From: Deinococcus arboris
GTDB taxonomy: Bacteria; Deinococcota; Deinococci; Deinococcales; Deinococcaceae
Direction of reading: 5' to 3'
Assembly (NCBI RefSeq): GCF_009755355.1
Contig: NZ_WQLB01000010.1
Coordinates: 1-64,000 of the forward strand
Length of the DNA: 64,000 bases
Every line of letters begins with the position of its first letter. Positions within the stretch are counted from its first letter, which is position 1. A model generated the notes under the pieces. The model did no database searches and was not told where the DNA came from. It saw nothing but the letters and a program-made list of their open reading frames with translations. The translations under genes and the position numbers were made by a program. Below are positions 50,045-59,923 of this stretch, one piece after another.

Positions 50045-50601
50045 GCGCCGAACTGACCCGCACGGCGGCGCTGTTCCGCGCCCTGTCGCACCCAGCCCGC
50101 CTGAGCCTGCTGCGTCTGGTCTGGACCCAGGAAGCCAGCGGCGAGGGGCTGGCGCGCCTGATGAATCTGGCGCCGGCCACCGTCAGCCACCACCTCGCGC
50201 AACTGACGGAAGCGGGGCTGCTGACCACGCGCCAGGACGGGCATCACCGCCTGCACCGCGCGGCCACCGCCACACTGGACCTGCCTCTGGGTGACCTGGT
50301 ACGCGGGGCCGCCACCCCGCCCTCCAGCAGCGATCCCTACGAAGGGCGCGTACTGCGCGCCTTTTTCAAGGAGGGCCGCCTGACGGTCCTGCCCGCCCAG
50401 CACAAGAAGCGGGACGTGGTGCTGCGCGAACTGGCCAGCCTGTTTGACCCAGGCCGCCGCTATCCCGAGCGCGAGGTCAACGCCGTGCTGGGCGAGGTCT
50501 ACAGTGACGTAATGACCCTACGCCGCGAGCTAGTGGGCCTGGGCGTGTTGGCACGCGAAGCTGGGGTGTACTGGCGCCCTGAGGCCACGCCCCTGGCATA
50601 G
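50041..50601 (+). CDS. ArsR-family regulator with DUF2087 domain
   Basis: The 186-aa protein has an ArsR winged helix (~5-80, FRALSHPARLSLLRLVWTQ and APATVSHHLAQLTEAGLLTT) and a C-terminal DUF2087 domain (~100-180, LRAFFKEGRLTVLPAQHKKR then RYPEREVNAVLGEVYSDV). The usual metal-binding CxC of arsenic sensors is absent, so it likely senses something else. It most likely represses its own operon through the TTCGA-N6-TCGAA sites. GTG start by overlap. Confidence 0.92.
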   Translation: MSAELTRTAALFRALSHPARLSLLRLVWTQEASGEGLARLMNLAPATVSHHLAQLTEAGLLTTRQDGHHRLHRAATATLDLPLGDLVRGAATPPSSSDPYEGRVLRAFFKEGRLTVLPAQHKKRDVVLRELASLFDPGRRYPEREVNAVLGEVYSDVMTLRRELVGLGVLAREAGVYWRPEATPLA

Positions 50602-50938
50602 ACGGCACGCAGAGGCTTGAGTGCCTGAATGTTTTAGAAAGCTGGCGCCTACCCAGCGCGAGCAGCCCCTCCGCCGACCGTCACAGACAGCCCAGAAACC
50701 CAGATCATGAGCGCCAAGCCCTGGGCGGTCTGCCAGAGGCCGGTGCTCCCGGCACCCTGCGCTTCCCCGCACCGCAGCAGGAGACCGAGCGCCCGCCCAA
50801 GCCAGGACAGCAAGCAGTGGCTTGAAGGTGACTGCGCCCCACCTCATCACAGAGGCGGCTCTGGAGTTGTGCAGAGCCTGGCGCACCCTCCACTGGACCG
50901 CTGCGGTCCTCTGGCCTCACGCCGCTAGAGTAAAGGCC
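50602..50938. other. 337-bp intergenic region without recognised gene
   Basis: It contains scattered short open frames with no ribosome sites; only TAGAGT before 50939 is a clear signal. Confidence 0.5.
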
Positions 50939-52186
50939 ATGACACAACCCAACTTCGACACCCTGCTTGCCCGCTACGCCGACCTGCTGGTCCATACCGG
51001 CGTCAACTTGCAAGCCGGCGGCAAGGTCCGGGTCAGCGCGCCGGTGGAGGCCGCGCCTCTGGCCCGCTTAGTGGCGCGCGCCGCCTACCGCGCGGGCGCC
51101 GCCGACGTGCGCGTGGTGTACGAGGACGCCCACCTGGCCCTGGCCCTGTACGAGGACGGCCAGGACGAGGCAGTCAGCTTTGTCCCCGAGTGGTTCTCGC
51201 GCGAACGTGAAGCCATGATGGACGACGGGTACGCCTCAATTGCCATCGTGGGCGAGGATCCTGGGCTGCTGGCCGGGGCTGACCCGGCGCGCGTCGGGGC
51301 CCGCAGCAAGGCGCTGGCCCAAGCCCTGCGGCCAGTCAGTGAGGCGGCGGCCAGCTTCCGCATTAACTGGACGGTGGGCGCGGTGCCCACCCCGGCCTGG
51401 GCGGCGCGCGTCTTTCCAGAGCTGTCCCCGGAAGAGGCCGTCGCGCGGCTGTGGACCGATATTTTCACCGTCACCCGCGCCGACCAGCCCGACCCGGTGG
51501 CCGCGTGGGCCGCGCACACAGAGCGCCTGGCCCGCCTGACGGACCTGCTGAACGCCCGGCAGTACGCCGCCCTGCACATCCGCAGCGAGCTGGGCACCGA
51601 CCTGACGGTGGGGCTGGCCGACCATCACGTCTGGCAGGGCGGCGCCGAAACCGCCCAGAACGGCGTCCGTGCCGTGCCCAACCTGCCCACCGACGAGGTG
51701 TTCACGGCCCCCCACCGAGAGCGGGTGGACGGCTGGGCGGTGGCCAGCAAGCCCCTGAGCGCCCGTGGCCAGGTTATTGAGGGCATTCGCATGCGCTTTG
51801 AAGGAGGCCGAGCGGTGGAATTCAGCGCCCGGCAGGGCGAGGACACCCTGCGGCAGCTGATGGCCACCGACGAGGGCGCGCTGCGGCTGGGCGAGGTGGC
51901 CCTGGTGCCCGCCTCGGCGCCCGTGGCGCGCACTGGCACACTGTTCCTGAACACCCTGTTCGACGAGAACGCCGCTTCTCATATCGCCCTGGGCCGCTGC
52001 TATCCCACTAACGTGCAGGGCGGCCAGACCCCGGAAACCCTGCGCGCCGCCGGGGGCAACGCCGACAGCCTGATTCACGTGGACTGGATGATCGGCACCG
52101 CCCAGACCGACGTGGACGGCATCACCGCCAGCGGCGAGCGCGAAGCCCTGATGCGCGGGGGCGAGTGGGTGCTTGCACTGGACTGA
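50939..52186 (+). CDS. M29 family aminopeptidase (AmpS/AmpT-like)
   Basis: The 415-aa metal-dependent aminopeptidase has the family's ligand motifs: [46 protein letters not shown] and [11 protein letters not shown]. It is a broad-specificity, often thermostable exopeptidase that finishes peptide breakdown in the cytosol. TAGAGT lies 7 nt before the ATG at 50939; the in-frame upstream extension lacks conservation and is rejected. Confidence 0.95.
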   Translation: MTQPNFDTLLARYADLLVHTGVNLQAGGKVRVSAPVEAAPLARLVARAAYRAGAADVRVVYEDAHLALALYEDGQDEAVSFVPEWFSREREAMMDDGYASIAIVGEDPGLLAGADPARVGARSKALAQALRPVSEAAASFRINWTVGAVPTPAWAARVFPELSPEEAVARLWTDIFTVTRADQPDPVAAWAAHTERLARLTDLLNARQYAALHIRSELGTDLTVGLADHHVWQGGAETAQNGVRAVPNLPTDEVFTAPHRERVDGWAVASKPLSARGQVIEGIRMRFEGGRAVEFSARQGEDTLRQLMATDEGALRLGEVALVPASAPVARTGTLFLNTLFDENAASHIALGRCYPTNVQGGQTPETLRAAGGNADSLIHVDWMIGTAQTDVDGITASGEREALMRGGEWVLALD

Positions 52187-52190
52187 TCCA

Positions 52191-52309
52191 GCCTCCGATT
52201 GAACCGAGCAGAATGTCGGGTGGAATCCGAGCAGAGAGAGAAGGAACCGATGCGGATTGCGCGATCTAGAAGCTTTCCGGGTGTGCTGCAATTCAGCGGC
52301 ACACATATG
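52191..52309 (+). repeat. SNR/MITE-like repeat, shortened copy
   Basis: About 119 bp starting CCTCCGATTGAACCGAGCAG and containing GATGCGGATTGCGCGAT, ending CAATTCAGCGGCACACATAT. It matches the element at 30136-30313 over most of its length but lacks a middle block. It abuts the aminopeptidase stop codon. Confidence 0.7.
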
Positions 52310-52339
52310 AAGGCCCTGACGACCCGACCAGCACAGCAA

Positions 52340-52372
52340 AAGGGCGCGCAGATTTCTCCGCGCGCCCCCTTT
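52340..52372. terminator. Bidirectional terminator
   Basis: GGGCGCGC (52342-52349) pairs with GCGCGCCC (52360-52367), with T-runs on both strands (CCCTTTTT to the right, AAAA to the left). It serves the aminopeptidase and the convergent ferritin-fold gene. Confidence 0.88.
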
Positions 52373-52385
52373 TTGCCGCCGCTGG

Positions 52386-53306
52386 TTACAGGGCGAGAAT
52401 CTGGCTGAAGTCGCCGCTGAGGCCGTCGGGGAAGAAGCCGCCCTTGACGGCGCCGGGGGCCAGGAACACGATGTTCCCCACCTGACGAGGCGTGCGGCTG
52501 TAGGCGATGCCGTTGCTGTCGGCCAGCACGATGTTCGCCGCGCCCGCTTCCACGATGCCCTGATCGGTGTCCAGGGCGCCGTCCACGCTGTCGCGCAGGT
52601 TGCTGATGGCCTGCACCACATCGGCCACCTTCAGGGCAGAGGTCACGTCCGTGTTGCGCTGCTGGTACAGCAGGGTGCGGATCATCCCGGCGTGGTACGC
52701 CTCGACGGCCAGAATGCCCGCCGCATTTTCCAGGTTGCCGCCCGCACTGGTGTCGGTCAGCAGGCGCGCGGCGCCCTTGTAGGCGCTGACGCCCACGTCC
52801 TCGAAGATAAAGGCGCCGTGCAGGAAGAACAGGTCGTTGGCAAAGGGGTTAAAGCCGGTGATGGCTCCGCCCGACGCCGCCGCGCCCGCCGCCGCAAAGG
52901 CCGGCCCCAGGTCCAGGGTGGGCTGCGCCACAGCGCCAAAGCCCAGTACCTTGCGGATGATCTTGACGTGGTTCAGCTCGTCGGTGGCGACCTCGTTGGC
53001 GTAGGCGCGCACATCGGCCGACTCGAACTTCACGCCGTCGCCGTTCTTGCCAGTAAAGCCAGCGGGCAGGATGACCTTGCTGCTGTTGCCGCCAGCCGCG
53101 TCCAGTTCCTGCAAGCGGCCCACGGCGGCCAGATAGAACGCGGCTTCTAAGTATTCGAGGTTCAGGGCAAAGTTGAAGATGGTGCCGTCCAGGTTGGGCC
53201 GGGCGCCCATGCCCATCGCGGGGGCGCAGCCCGCCAGCAGACCGGTAGCGGCGGTCGCGCCGGCCACGCCAAGAAACTTGCGGCGGTTAAACGTGTCGTT
53301 GCTCAT
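52386..53306 (-). CDS. Ferritin-like (PCC13-62/desiccation-related) exported protein
   Basis: The 306-aa product has a twin-arginine-type signal (RRKFLGVAGATAATGLLAGC, the C being a possible lipid anchor) and then a ferritin-like helical domain (~45-190) with the di-iron-type Glu/His pattern (NLEYLEAAFY, ATDELNHVKIIR, AVEAYHAGMIR). It resembles the plant desiccation-related PCC13-62 family, known in bacteria and frequent in Deinococcus. GGAGG lies 6 nt before the ATG at 53306; the longer frame upstream is rejected. Confidence 0.88.
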   Translation of the reverse strand: MSNDTFNRRKFLGVAGATAATGLLAGCAPAMGMGARPNLDGTIFNFALNLEYLEAAFYLAAVGRLQELDAAGGNSSKVILPAGFTGKNGDGVKFESADVRAYANEVATDELNHVKIIRKVLGFGAVAQPTLDLGPAFAAAGAAASGGAITGFNPFANDLFFLHGAFIFEDVGVSAYKGAARLLTDTSAGGNLENAAGILAVEAYHAGMIRTLLYQQRNTDVTSALKVADVVQAISNLRDSVDGALDTDQGIVEAGAANIVLADSNGIAYSRTPRQVGNIVFLAPGAVKGGFFPDGLSGDFSQILAL

Positions 53307-53473
53307 GGGAATCCTCCAGCGAAAAAGGGAAGTCGAAAGGCCGATGAAGCAACAAGGACACCCCAGCCGTCCGGGTCGGACAGCCCTGTGTGATGTCGGT
53401 TCTCCGTTCAGCCTTATGCCGCTTGCCTCTGGTTGGATTGCGTCGGGGTGAGGTGTGAAGGGAGCGTGAAGGG

Positions 53474-54052
53474 TCAGCTGGGCAGCTCTGGAACAGGCTG
53501 ACCAGCTAGAGCCACCGCCAGCGCGCGGGCCTGTTCCAGTTGCTGGACGAGGGTGACCTGCTTTTCTTCCAGCCGGGTGATTGCCGCCTGAACCTGGGCC
53601 AGCACGGTGGTTTTGAGCTGCTGGACCTGTTCGGGGGTGGGCTGATCTGCCTGCCGGTACACAGACATCATCCACTCGCCCTGTGTGGCCAGCCCGACAA
53701 GCCGCTGTCCATTCAAGAAGGCGCGCACCTCGTCCAACGTCAGGCCCAGCGCCTGCCACTCCTGCACCCCACGCAATTCAATGACGTTGTGCAGCAGAAA
53801 CCGGAACCGGCTGCCCACCCGCAGCGGATGGAGCAGGTCTTCGCGCAGCAGGTGACGCACGGTGGTCACCGGCAGGGTCATCAGGGCGGCAAAGCGGCCA
53901 ATACCGACCCCGCGCGGGTCCAGCAGGGCTTCAAAAACCTCAGGCCCGCCGCAGAGGGTCTCCAGCCCGGCGCGCGTTGCCGGGGGCAACTGGGCCAGAT
54001 TGTCTCTGGAAAAGGCCACCAGTGTACGGAACTGCGCTTCAGTCAGGGCCAT
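53474..54052 (-). CDS. MerR-family transcriptional regulator
   Basis: The 192-aa protein has a central MerR-type winged helix (~50-120, IGRFAALMTLPVTTVRHLL and RGVQEWQALGLTLDEVRAFL), but displaced by a ~50-residue N-terminal extension compared with classical MerR, and then a coiled-coil-like C-terminal region (~150-185). It has no cysteine cluster for metal. The ATG overlaps the preceding stop as TAATG, so it is coupled to the small gene at 54052-54324. Confidence 0.85.
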   Translation of the reverse strand: MALTEAQFRTLVAFSRDNLAQLPPATRAGLETLCGGPEVFEALLDPRGVGIGRFAALMTLPVTTVRHLLREDLLHPLRVGSRFRFLLHNVIELRGVQEWQALGLTLDEVRAFLNGQRLVGLATQGEWMMSVYRQADQPTPEQVQQLKTTVLAQVQAAITRLEEKQVTLVQQLEQARALAVALAGQPVPELPS

Positions 54053-54324
54053 TACGCCAGCCGCCGAAGAGGCACGATGACCTGCCAGTGGGGGCAGCGC
54101 AGGTGAGAGAGGCGAAGACGGGTCATGCGGATTCCGCTGAATTGCCGCACAGCCGGACAGGCACCGTCTGCGCTTTCATATCGCGCAATCCGCATCTGTT
54201 CCTGCTCGCTCTCCTGCGCAGCTTTCCAAGTCCACTCGGAGTGCATCGGGGTCCGTATCCGTCGAGCTTGCCGCGCGGCCTCGTGCCGGGCCAGCAACGC
54301 CGGCGTCCAGTTCGGTTCAATCAT
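54052..54324 (-). CDS. Small gene with an in-frame repeat insertion
   Basis: The 90-aa open frame starts MIEPNWTPALLARHEAARQA with GGAGG 6 nt before the ATG (54324) and ends RLRLSHLRCPHWQVIVPLRR, joined to the MerR gene by TAATG. The middle ~47 codons are the mobile repeat at 54124-54262. The repeat has kept the frame open. Without it the two ends would join to a product of about 43 aa. Function unknown; it is part of a three-gene operon with the MerR gene. Confidence 0.6.
   Translation of the reverse strand: MIEPNWTPALLARHEAARQARRIRTPMHSEWTWKAAQESEQEQMRIARYESADGACPAVRQFSGIRMTRLRLSHLRCPHWQVIVPLRRLA
54124..54262 (-). repeat. SNR/MITE-like repeat inserted within a gene
   Basis: Minus-strand copy of the element at 30136-30313 (the block GAGCAGGAACAGATGCGGAT followed by TGCGCGATATGAAAGC is clear). 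It lies wholly inside the coding frame 54052-54324 and contains no stop in that frame. Confidence 0.8.
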
Positions 54325-54369
54325 GCAAACCCTCCGGCCCCCAGCGTCAAACGTGCAGTCCACTGCATG

Positions 54370-54723
54370 TCAAGCCCGGTCGCTGAGCACAGTGAGCTGA
54401 TACCCGGCCCACTCCAGCCAGAAAGCGTGCAGGGCACGCAAGCAGGTGACTTCCGCTTCTTGGGTCTGGGCAGAGGGCCGGCCTGCCAGCCACGCCTGGC
54501 CGAGTTGAGCCTTCGCTTGCAGAAAGGCGCTGTGATGCCCCGCCGTACCGCCGATGTTCTCCTGCACGGCCTCCCAGTCAAAGGCGAAGTGGGCCCGGAG
54601 CCACTCATTCAGGCGGTCTTGCAAGTCAGGGTGGGGGCCGCTGGGCAGCAGTGCCGTTACGTCCTGCTCCAGCCAGCGGGCAAAACGGGCTTCGAGTGCA
54701 GCGCGGCGTTCTGGGGAGGGCAT
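54370..54723 (-). CDS. Protein of unknown function (117 aa)
   Basis: A 117-aa mostly helical, aromatic-rich product (RFARWLEQDVTALLPSG, LRALHAFWLEWAGYQLTV). No signal peptide or family recognised. TATGCT lies 11 nt before the ATG. It is the first gene of the putative operon with the 90-aa gene and the MerR gene, 45 nt upstream of the former. Confidence 0.7.
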   Translation of the reverse strand: MPSPERRAALEARFARWLEQDVTALLPSGPHPDLQDRLNEWLRAHFAFDWEAVQENIGGTAGHHSAFLQAKAQLGQAWLAGRPSAQTQEAEVTCLRALHAFWLEWAGYQLTVLSDRA

Positions 54724-54770
54724 GGCCTCAGCACAGCATAGCCAGAGGCCGTCAGCACGCGGCAGTCAAC

Positions 54771-54814
54771 AAAAAGAGCGGCCCCACATCGGAGCCGCCC
54801 CTCTTGCCTGCTGC
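54771..54814 (-). terminator. Possible terminator after mdh
   Basis: On the minus strand a bulged stem (GAG-GGG-CGGC with GCCG-CTC) is followed by TTTTTG. The mdh stop is at 54820. Confidence 0.4.
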
Positions 54815-54819
54815 CTGCT

Positions 54820-55812
<993 letters not shown>

Positions 55813-55899
55813 GGGGTTCCCTCCTACAGGAATGGTTTTTCGGCCCACAATAACGCGGGCCGGGCGCATGGGGGCCAAGTTCCCCGGACAGAGACAGGG

Positions 55900-56292
55900 C
55901 TAAGCCAGCTGAAATACAGGCGGGAGGCGGTCAGCCATGACCCGCTGCAAGCCGCGTTTTAGCTCGGCAGAAGCGGCTTCAGTCAGATGCAACTTCAGTT
56001 GGAATACAGAGGTGCCCAGCACACCCGCCGCCTCTTGGTCCAGGTGGAGTTCGAGAACAGCCGCCGACAGGATGCAGGCTGTCACGCCCCCGTATACAAC
56101 TGCACCGTTGGCCCGCACCAGACAATAGGTCTCCATGCCCAGGGCCATCTCCTGTTCATCCTCAAACAGCGCGCGCTGAAGCTCCAGCCACTCCTGTGGG
56201 TCGTCTGGGTGATCACTCAGGACCACTGCGAACGTCTCCAGGTCTTCAAGTTCACCGACAAACACGGCGTTGACGTCAAAGGTCACAGTCAT
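55900..56292 (-). CDS. Imm10-like immunity protein, orphan
   Basis: This 130-aa protein fits the Imm10 pattern: [20 protein letters not shown], then [19 protein letters not shown] and [20 protein letters not shown]. Imm10 proteins protect against polymorphic toxins of contact-dependent or secretion systems, but no toxin or secretion gene is next to it. Start: ATG at 56292, one nucleotide after the hydratase stop codon at 56294 (an ATG at 56307 is possible). It may have been captured alone, for example as part of a defence repertoire. Confidence 0.72.
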   Translation of the reverse strand: MTVTFDVNAVFVGELEDLETFAVVLSDHPDDPQEWLELQRALFEDEQEMALGMETYCLVRANGAVVYGGVTACILSAAVLELHLDQEAAGVLGTSVFQLKLHLTEAASAELKRGLQRVMADRLPPVFQLA

Positions 56293-56293
56293 T

Positions 56294-57115
56294 CTAAATC
56301 GGTGCATCTTTCTGAAACTTCGGCTCCCGCTTTTCTCGCAGGCTGCTCAGACCTTCCTGCACATCTGGGCCAGTAAAGCCCAGGAATTCCAGCGCCAGGC
56401 TGGCGTCAAAGGTGGGGCCCATCGCGCGCAGCCAGTTGTTCAGGGCGTACTTGGTCCAGCGGATGGCGGTGGGACTGCCGGCGGCCAGTGTCCGGGCCAC
56501 CTTCCAGGCACGGTCCAGCAGCTCATCGTCAGGCACGCTGAGGCTGACCAAGCCAATGCGCTCGGCCTCCTCGCCACTGACGGGTTCGCCGGTCAGCAGG
56601 TGGTACTTGGCCTTGTTCAGCCCGCACAGCAGGGGCCAGATAATCGCGGCGTGGTCGCCTGCCGCCACCCCCAGACGCACATGCCCGTCCAGCAGCCGCG
56701 CCGACCTGGCCGCCACGCTGACATCGGCCAGCAGCGCCACCGCCAGCCCCGCGCCGACGCAGGGGCCGTGAATGGCACTGACGATGGGCCGCGAGCAGTT
56801 GATGACGTTATAGACGAGGTCGCGCGCTTCCTTCCAGACACGGGCCAGCGCAGTAAAGTCGCTGGCCATCTCTTCAATCAGGGTAAAGTCGCCGCCCGAG
56901 GAAAACCCCCGGCCTTCGCCACGAATCAGCACAGCCCGGACACCCGGCGTGTCGTCTATATCGCGCCACACGCGCGTCAGGGCGCGGTGGGCGCCTGCAT
57001 CCACCGAGTTCAGGGTCTTCTCGCTGCGGATAACAATTTCCAGAATGCCGCCGTCGTGCAGTTCAAGGGTCAGGCCGGGGTACTGGCCCAGCGCGGTCAG
57101 GGTCTCAGGATTCAC
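56294..57115 (-). CDS. Enoyl-CoA hydratase/isomerase-family protein
   Basis: The 273-aa crotonase-fold protein keeps the oxyanion-hole motif ([12 protein letters not shown] and [13 protein letters not shown]), but the position of the first catalytic Glu reads DGHVRLGV and the second reads AAGDHAA, so the standard hydratase acid pair is altered. Another crotonase chemistry (isomerase, decarboxylase or hydrolase) is possible. A GTG start at 57115 is leaderless: TACCCT lies 6 nt upstream. Confidence 0.85.
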   Translation of the reverse strand: MNPETLTALGQYPGLTLELHDGGILEIVIRSEKTLNSVDAGAHRALTRVWRDIDDTPGVRAVLIRGEGRGFSSGGDFTLIEEMASDFTALARVWKEARDLVYNVINCSRPIVSAIHGPCVGAGLAVALLADVSVAARSARLLDGHVRLGVAAGDHAAIIWPLLCGLNKAKYHLLTGEPVSGEEAERIGLVSLSVPDDELLDRAWKVARTLAAGSPTAIRWTKYALNNWLRAMGPTFDASLALEFLGFTGPDVQEGLSSLREKREPKFQKDAPI

Positions 57116-57210
57116 TCTGGCAGGGTACGGCAGCCGCCTGCCGAGGAGAGCAGGCTAGCCAGAGGCGCGGCCCCTCATTTCAGCAGGGACCGCATCATGA
57201 GACATGCTTC

Positions 57211-58146
57211 CTAGCGCCGAATCAGTTTGGCCAGGGCTTCGGCGCGTTTCAGGTCGGTCAGGGGCCCGCTGGAGGCTTCCTGCGGGTCCAGCGGATAGGT
57301 GAACACCGGCTTGCCCAGGCGCTTCAGCACCTCATCTGTGGCGTTGCGGGGCACCATCTGGCCGTTGTTCAGGCGGCGCAGAATCAGCACGCGGTCGGTC
57401 TTCAGGGTCAGCAGTTCCTCAGTATTGAGCTGCTTGAAGCTGATGCTCGGGTCAATGCCGGCCGGCGTGTTCAGCGTCAGGCCCAACGTGGCGAGGTTCC
57501 GGCTGAAGGAGAAACCGCGCCCCAGCACCATGATGGAATTAGGCTCGTACATATACAGCAGCGTGGTGTTCGGCGCCGCCTTGCTGACCGCTGCCAGTTG
57601 CGCTTTCAGAGTGGCAATGCGGGCGTCATAGGTCTGCAAGTAGCGCTGGGCCTGGGCCGACTTGCCAAACAGGCGGCCCAGTTCGCTCAGGGCCGTGCGC
57701 CAGGGCAAGGTGTCGTAGTTGTAGGCCAGGGTGGGGCCGTACTTTCTGATGGTGTCGTAGGTGGCCCGGCTGCTCTCTTCTCCGTCCATCAGAATCAGGT
57801 CGGGTTTCAGAGCCGTCATCAGCTCGGCTGAGGGCTGGTTGTACGCGCCCACGAACACCGCACTTTGCAGGCTGCCCTTGGCCAGAGTGCTCAGATTCTG
57901 TGCCGGCTGACCCAGACGCCCTTCGACGCGGCCCGAGCCAAACCCCACCGCCTTGATGCCCAGCACACTGAGCAGCTCCGCCTGCTCCTCGCTGAGCGTC
58001 ACCACGCGGGCTGGGGTCTTCTGAAATGCCAGGGTGCCCAGGCTGTGCTTGATAGCGAGGGGAAAGGAACCTGCGGCCCAGGCACCCGCAGCGGCGAGAC
58101 AGCCAGAGGTGAACAGCACATAGGAGGCCAGACGAACACGGGTCAT
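57211..58146 (-). CDS. ABC transporter substrate-binding protein (FecB/siderophore-like)
   Basis: The 311-aa exported binding protein has a signal peptide (RVRLASYVLFTSGCLAAAGA) and the class III (FecB/FhuD) fold: RVVTLSEEQAELLSVLGI, LKPDLILMDGEESSRATYD and LGRGFSFSRNLATLGLT. Expected ligand is a ferric siderophore or haem-like compound. No permease or ATPase is adjacent. The ATG at 58146 is chosen over 58182; a -35-like TTGACT lies ~40 nt upstream. Confidence 0.88.
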   Translation of the reverse strand: MTRVRLASYVLFTSGCLAAAGAWAAGSFPLAIKHSLGTLAFQKTPARVVTLSEEQAELLSVLGIKAVGFGSGRVEGRLGQPAQNLSTLAKGSLQSAVFVGAYNQPSAELMTALKPDLILMDGEESSRATYDTIRKYGPTLAYNYDTLPWRTALSELGRLFGKSAQAQRYLQTYDARIATLKAQLAAVSKAAPNTTLLYMYEPNSIMVLGRGFSFSRNLATLGLTLNTPAGIDPSISFKQLNTEELLTLKTDRVLILRRLNNGQMVPRNATDEVLKRLGKPVFTYPLDPQEASSGPLTDLKRAEALAKLIRR

Positions 58147-58219
58147 GTCTTCATGCTGCCTTAATCCGACTAGCTCAGTCAACTTTTACCAGGCAGTAGG
58201 CCCCTCGGAAGCGGCGGCT

Positions 58220-58735
58220 CTACGCCAACTCACCGGGCAATAGCAGCGTGGGCCGCGCCTCCAGCGCCACGCTACCGGTGTCGTCCAGCCGGGCCAGCAC
58301 GGCCTCAAAGCCCCAGTCCTGCGCCCAGAGCCGCTTGACCGCGTGCAGGGCGGCGGTGCCGGGAGGCTGCACCTGCGCGGTTTCGGCCACCTGTTCACCA
58401 GGGCGGCGCACCACGAGTGTGGGGCCCAGGTCGGCCCGCGCCAGCGCCCGGTAGAACTGCTGCACAGCGTCGTCCATCAGGTAGGTGGTGCGAATCAGCA
58501 CCTGGGCCTGGGTCGCCAGTCCTTCCAGGGCGTCCTCATCAATGCGCGCGGGGCGCAGAGGCGCGAAGAGGCGACGGAGCTGCTCCGGCAGATTGCCGTG
58601 ACGGTAAAAACTTTCCTCAAAGGTGGGCGGGAGGCCCAGGCCCCGCACACCCTGTTCGGCCAGACGCGCGCCCTCGGCGCCCAGGTCGCGGGCCATCTGT
58701 GCTGGGGACGCCCCCGCTTCGGCCAGAATCACCAT
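58220..58735 (-). CDS. Unknown protein, 171 aa
   Basis: A soluble 171-aa protein, with Ala/Leu-rich helices followed by a beta-rich half ([34 protein letters not shown]). No family recognised and no export signal. TAGGCT lies 7 nt before the ATG, which supports a genuine leaderless gene. Confidence 0.72.
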   Translation of the reverse strand: MVILAEAGASPAQMARDLGAEGARLAEQGVRGLGLPPTFEESFYRHGNLPEQLRRLFAPLRPARIDEDALEGLATQAQVLIRTTYLMDDAVQQFYRALARADLGPTLVVRRPGEQVAETAQVQPPGTAALHAVKRLWAQDWGFEAVLARLDDTGSVALEARPTLLLPGELA

Positions 58736-58853
58736 GGGACCCAGCCTAGCGTGCTCCTCTGCCCGTGACAGCGAGAGAGTGCCTTCTGGCCGTCAGGTGG
58801 CGTGAGCAGCACCAGACAAGTCAGCCTCTCCCTGAGAGTGATAAGGCTTCCTC

Positions 58854-59795
58854 TCAGTTCAGGCGGTGGCGCAGCCAGGCCTTGACGCCGCTAGCGCTGG
58901 GAGTGTCGCGCACCAGGGCCGCCACCACCCCGCCGGGCACCGGGCAGACCACCAGCACCTGCTCCTGAAACTCGACTTGCAGCGCCTTGATGGGCAGAGG
59001 CTGGGCCAGGTGATGGGTCAGGGTCTGCGCCGCCGTCATCAGAAAGCGCAGGTATGCACCCACCTCGGCACCTATTTCAGTGGTCACGCTCAGGGCCGCG
59101 CCGCTGCTGTCAAAGGCGCCGGCTGCACTGACGCCCGGCAACACGCTCAGGCCTGCGATATATGCCTGGGCCTGCTCGGCGGCCTGCAGGCGGCTGGCCG
59201 CTTCCTGACGCTGGGTGGATGTGGGAGCAGCCAGAGGCTGAGAGGCGGGCGCCTCTTCAGGCTCTGGGGGCGCCGGCACAGCAGCTGGTTCAGCGGGCAC
59301 TGGGGCTGCCTGTCCCTGCGGGGCCTCTGGCGTCACCCGAATGGGGCCCAGGCGCGGCGCAGGAGCAGGCGACGGGGGGGGCACCGGGGCCACCTTCACC
59401 TTAGGGTCAGGCAAGATCAGCTGCCCGGCCAGCCACTCCTGCAAGGCCGGAAACAGCCGCTCGGCCCGCAGGGGCTTACGCAGCACGTCCAGCACCCCCA
59501 GCGCGCGGGCCTGGGCACGCAGTTCATCCTCGACGATGCCGCTCATAAACACTACGGGCAGGTCAGGGTGAGTGCGCCGCAGCCGCTGCGCCAACTCCAC
59601 ACCGCTCATGCCGGGCATCCGCACGTCGGTCAGCACCAGGGCCGTGTCAGGGGTCAGGCGCTCCAGGGCAGCGCTGCCGCTGTCAGCCAGGGTGACCGGC
59701 AGATGAGGCCGCAGCATGGACTCCATGGTGTGCAGCAGCCCCGGACTGTCATCCACGATGAGAATCGAGGGCGGGTGGGGGGCGGCGGCGGTCAT
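58854..59795 (-). CDS. REC-linker-Roadblock/LC7-like response regulator
   Basis: The 313-aa protein has a receiver domain (~10-125) with the phospho-Asp in LVLTDVRMPG, the Asp pair VDDS and the Lys of RKPLRAERL; a ~75-residue Pro/Ala-rich linker (~130-205); and a C-terminal Roadblock/LC7-like domain (~215-310, LSVLPGVSAAGAFDSSGAAL). It lacks a DNA-binding domain, so it may signal through small GTPase regulation as MglB-like Roadblock proteins do. TACCGT lies 5 nt before the ATG. Confidence 0.85.
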   Translation of the reverse strand: MTAAAPHPPSILIVDDSPGLLHTMESMLRPHLPVTLADSGSAALERLTPDTALVLTDVRMPGMSGVELAQRLRRTHPDLPVVFMSGIVEDELRAQARALGVLDVLRKPLRAERLFPALQEWLAGQLILPDPKVKVAPVPPPSPAPAPRLGPIRVTPEAPQGQAAPVPAEPAAVPAPPEPEEAPASQPLAAPTSTQRQEAASRLQAAEQAQAYIAGLSVLPGVSAAGAFDSSGAALSVTTEIGAEVGAYLRFLMTAAQTLTHHLAQPLPIKALQVEFQEQVLVVCPVPGGVVAALVRDTPSASGVKAWLRHRLN

Positions 59796-59923
59796 GCCCT
59801 ACGGTAGCCGCCGGAGCATCACCCGCCGCTTACGCCCGGCCCGGCCTGCGTGAGGTTTCTCACCCGATCTCATGAAGTGGCGCCCCCCACCTGGGGGCAT
59901 ACTGCACCCATGATGGAGTCCGC

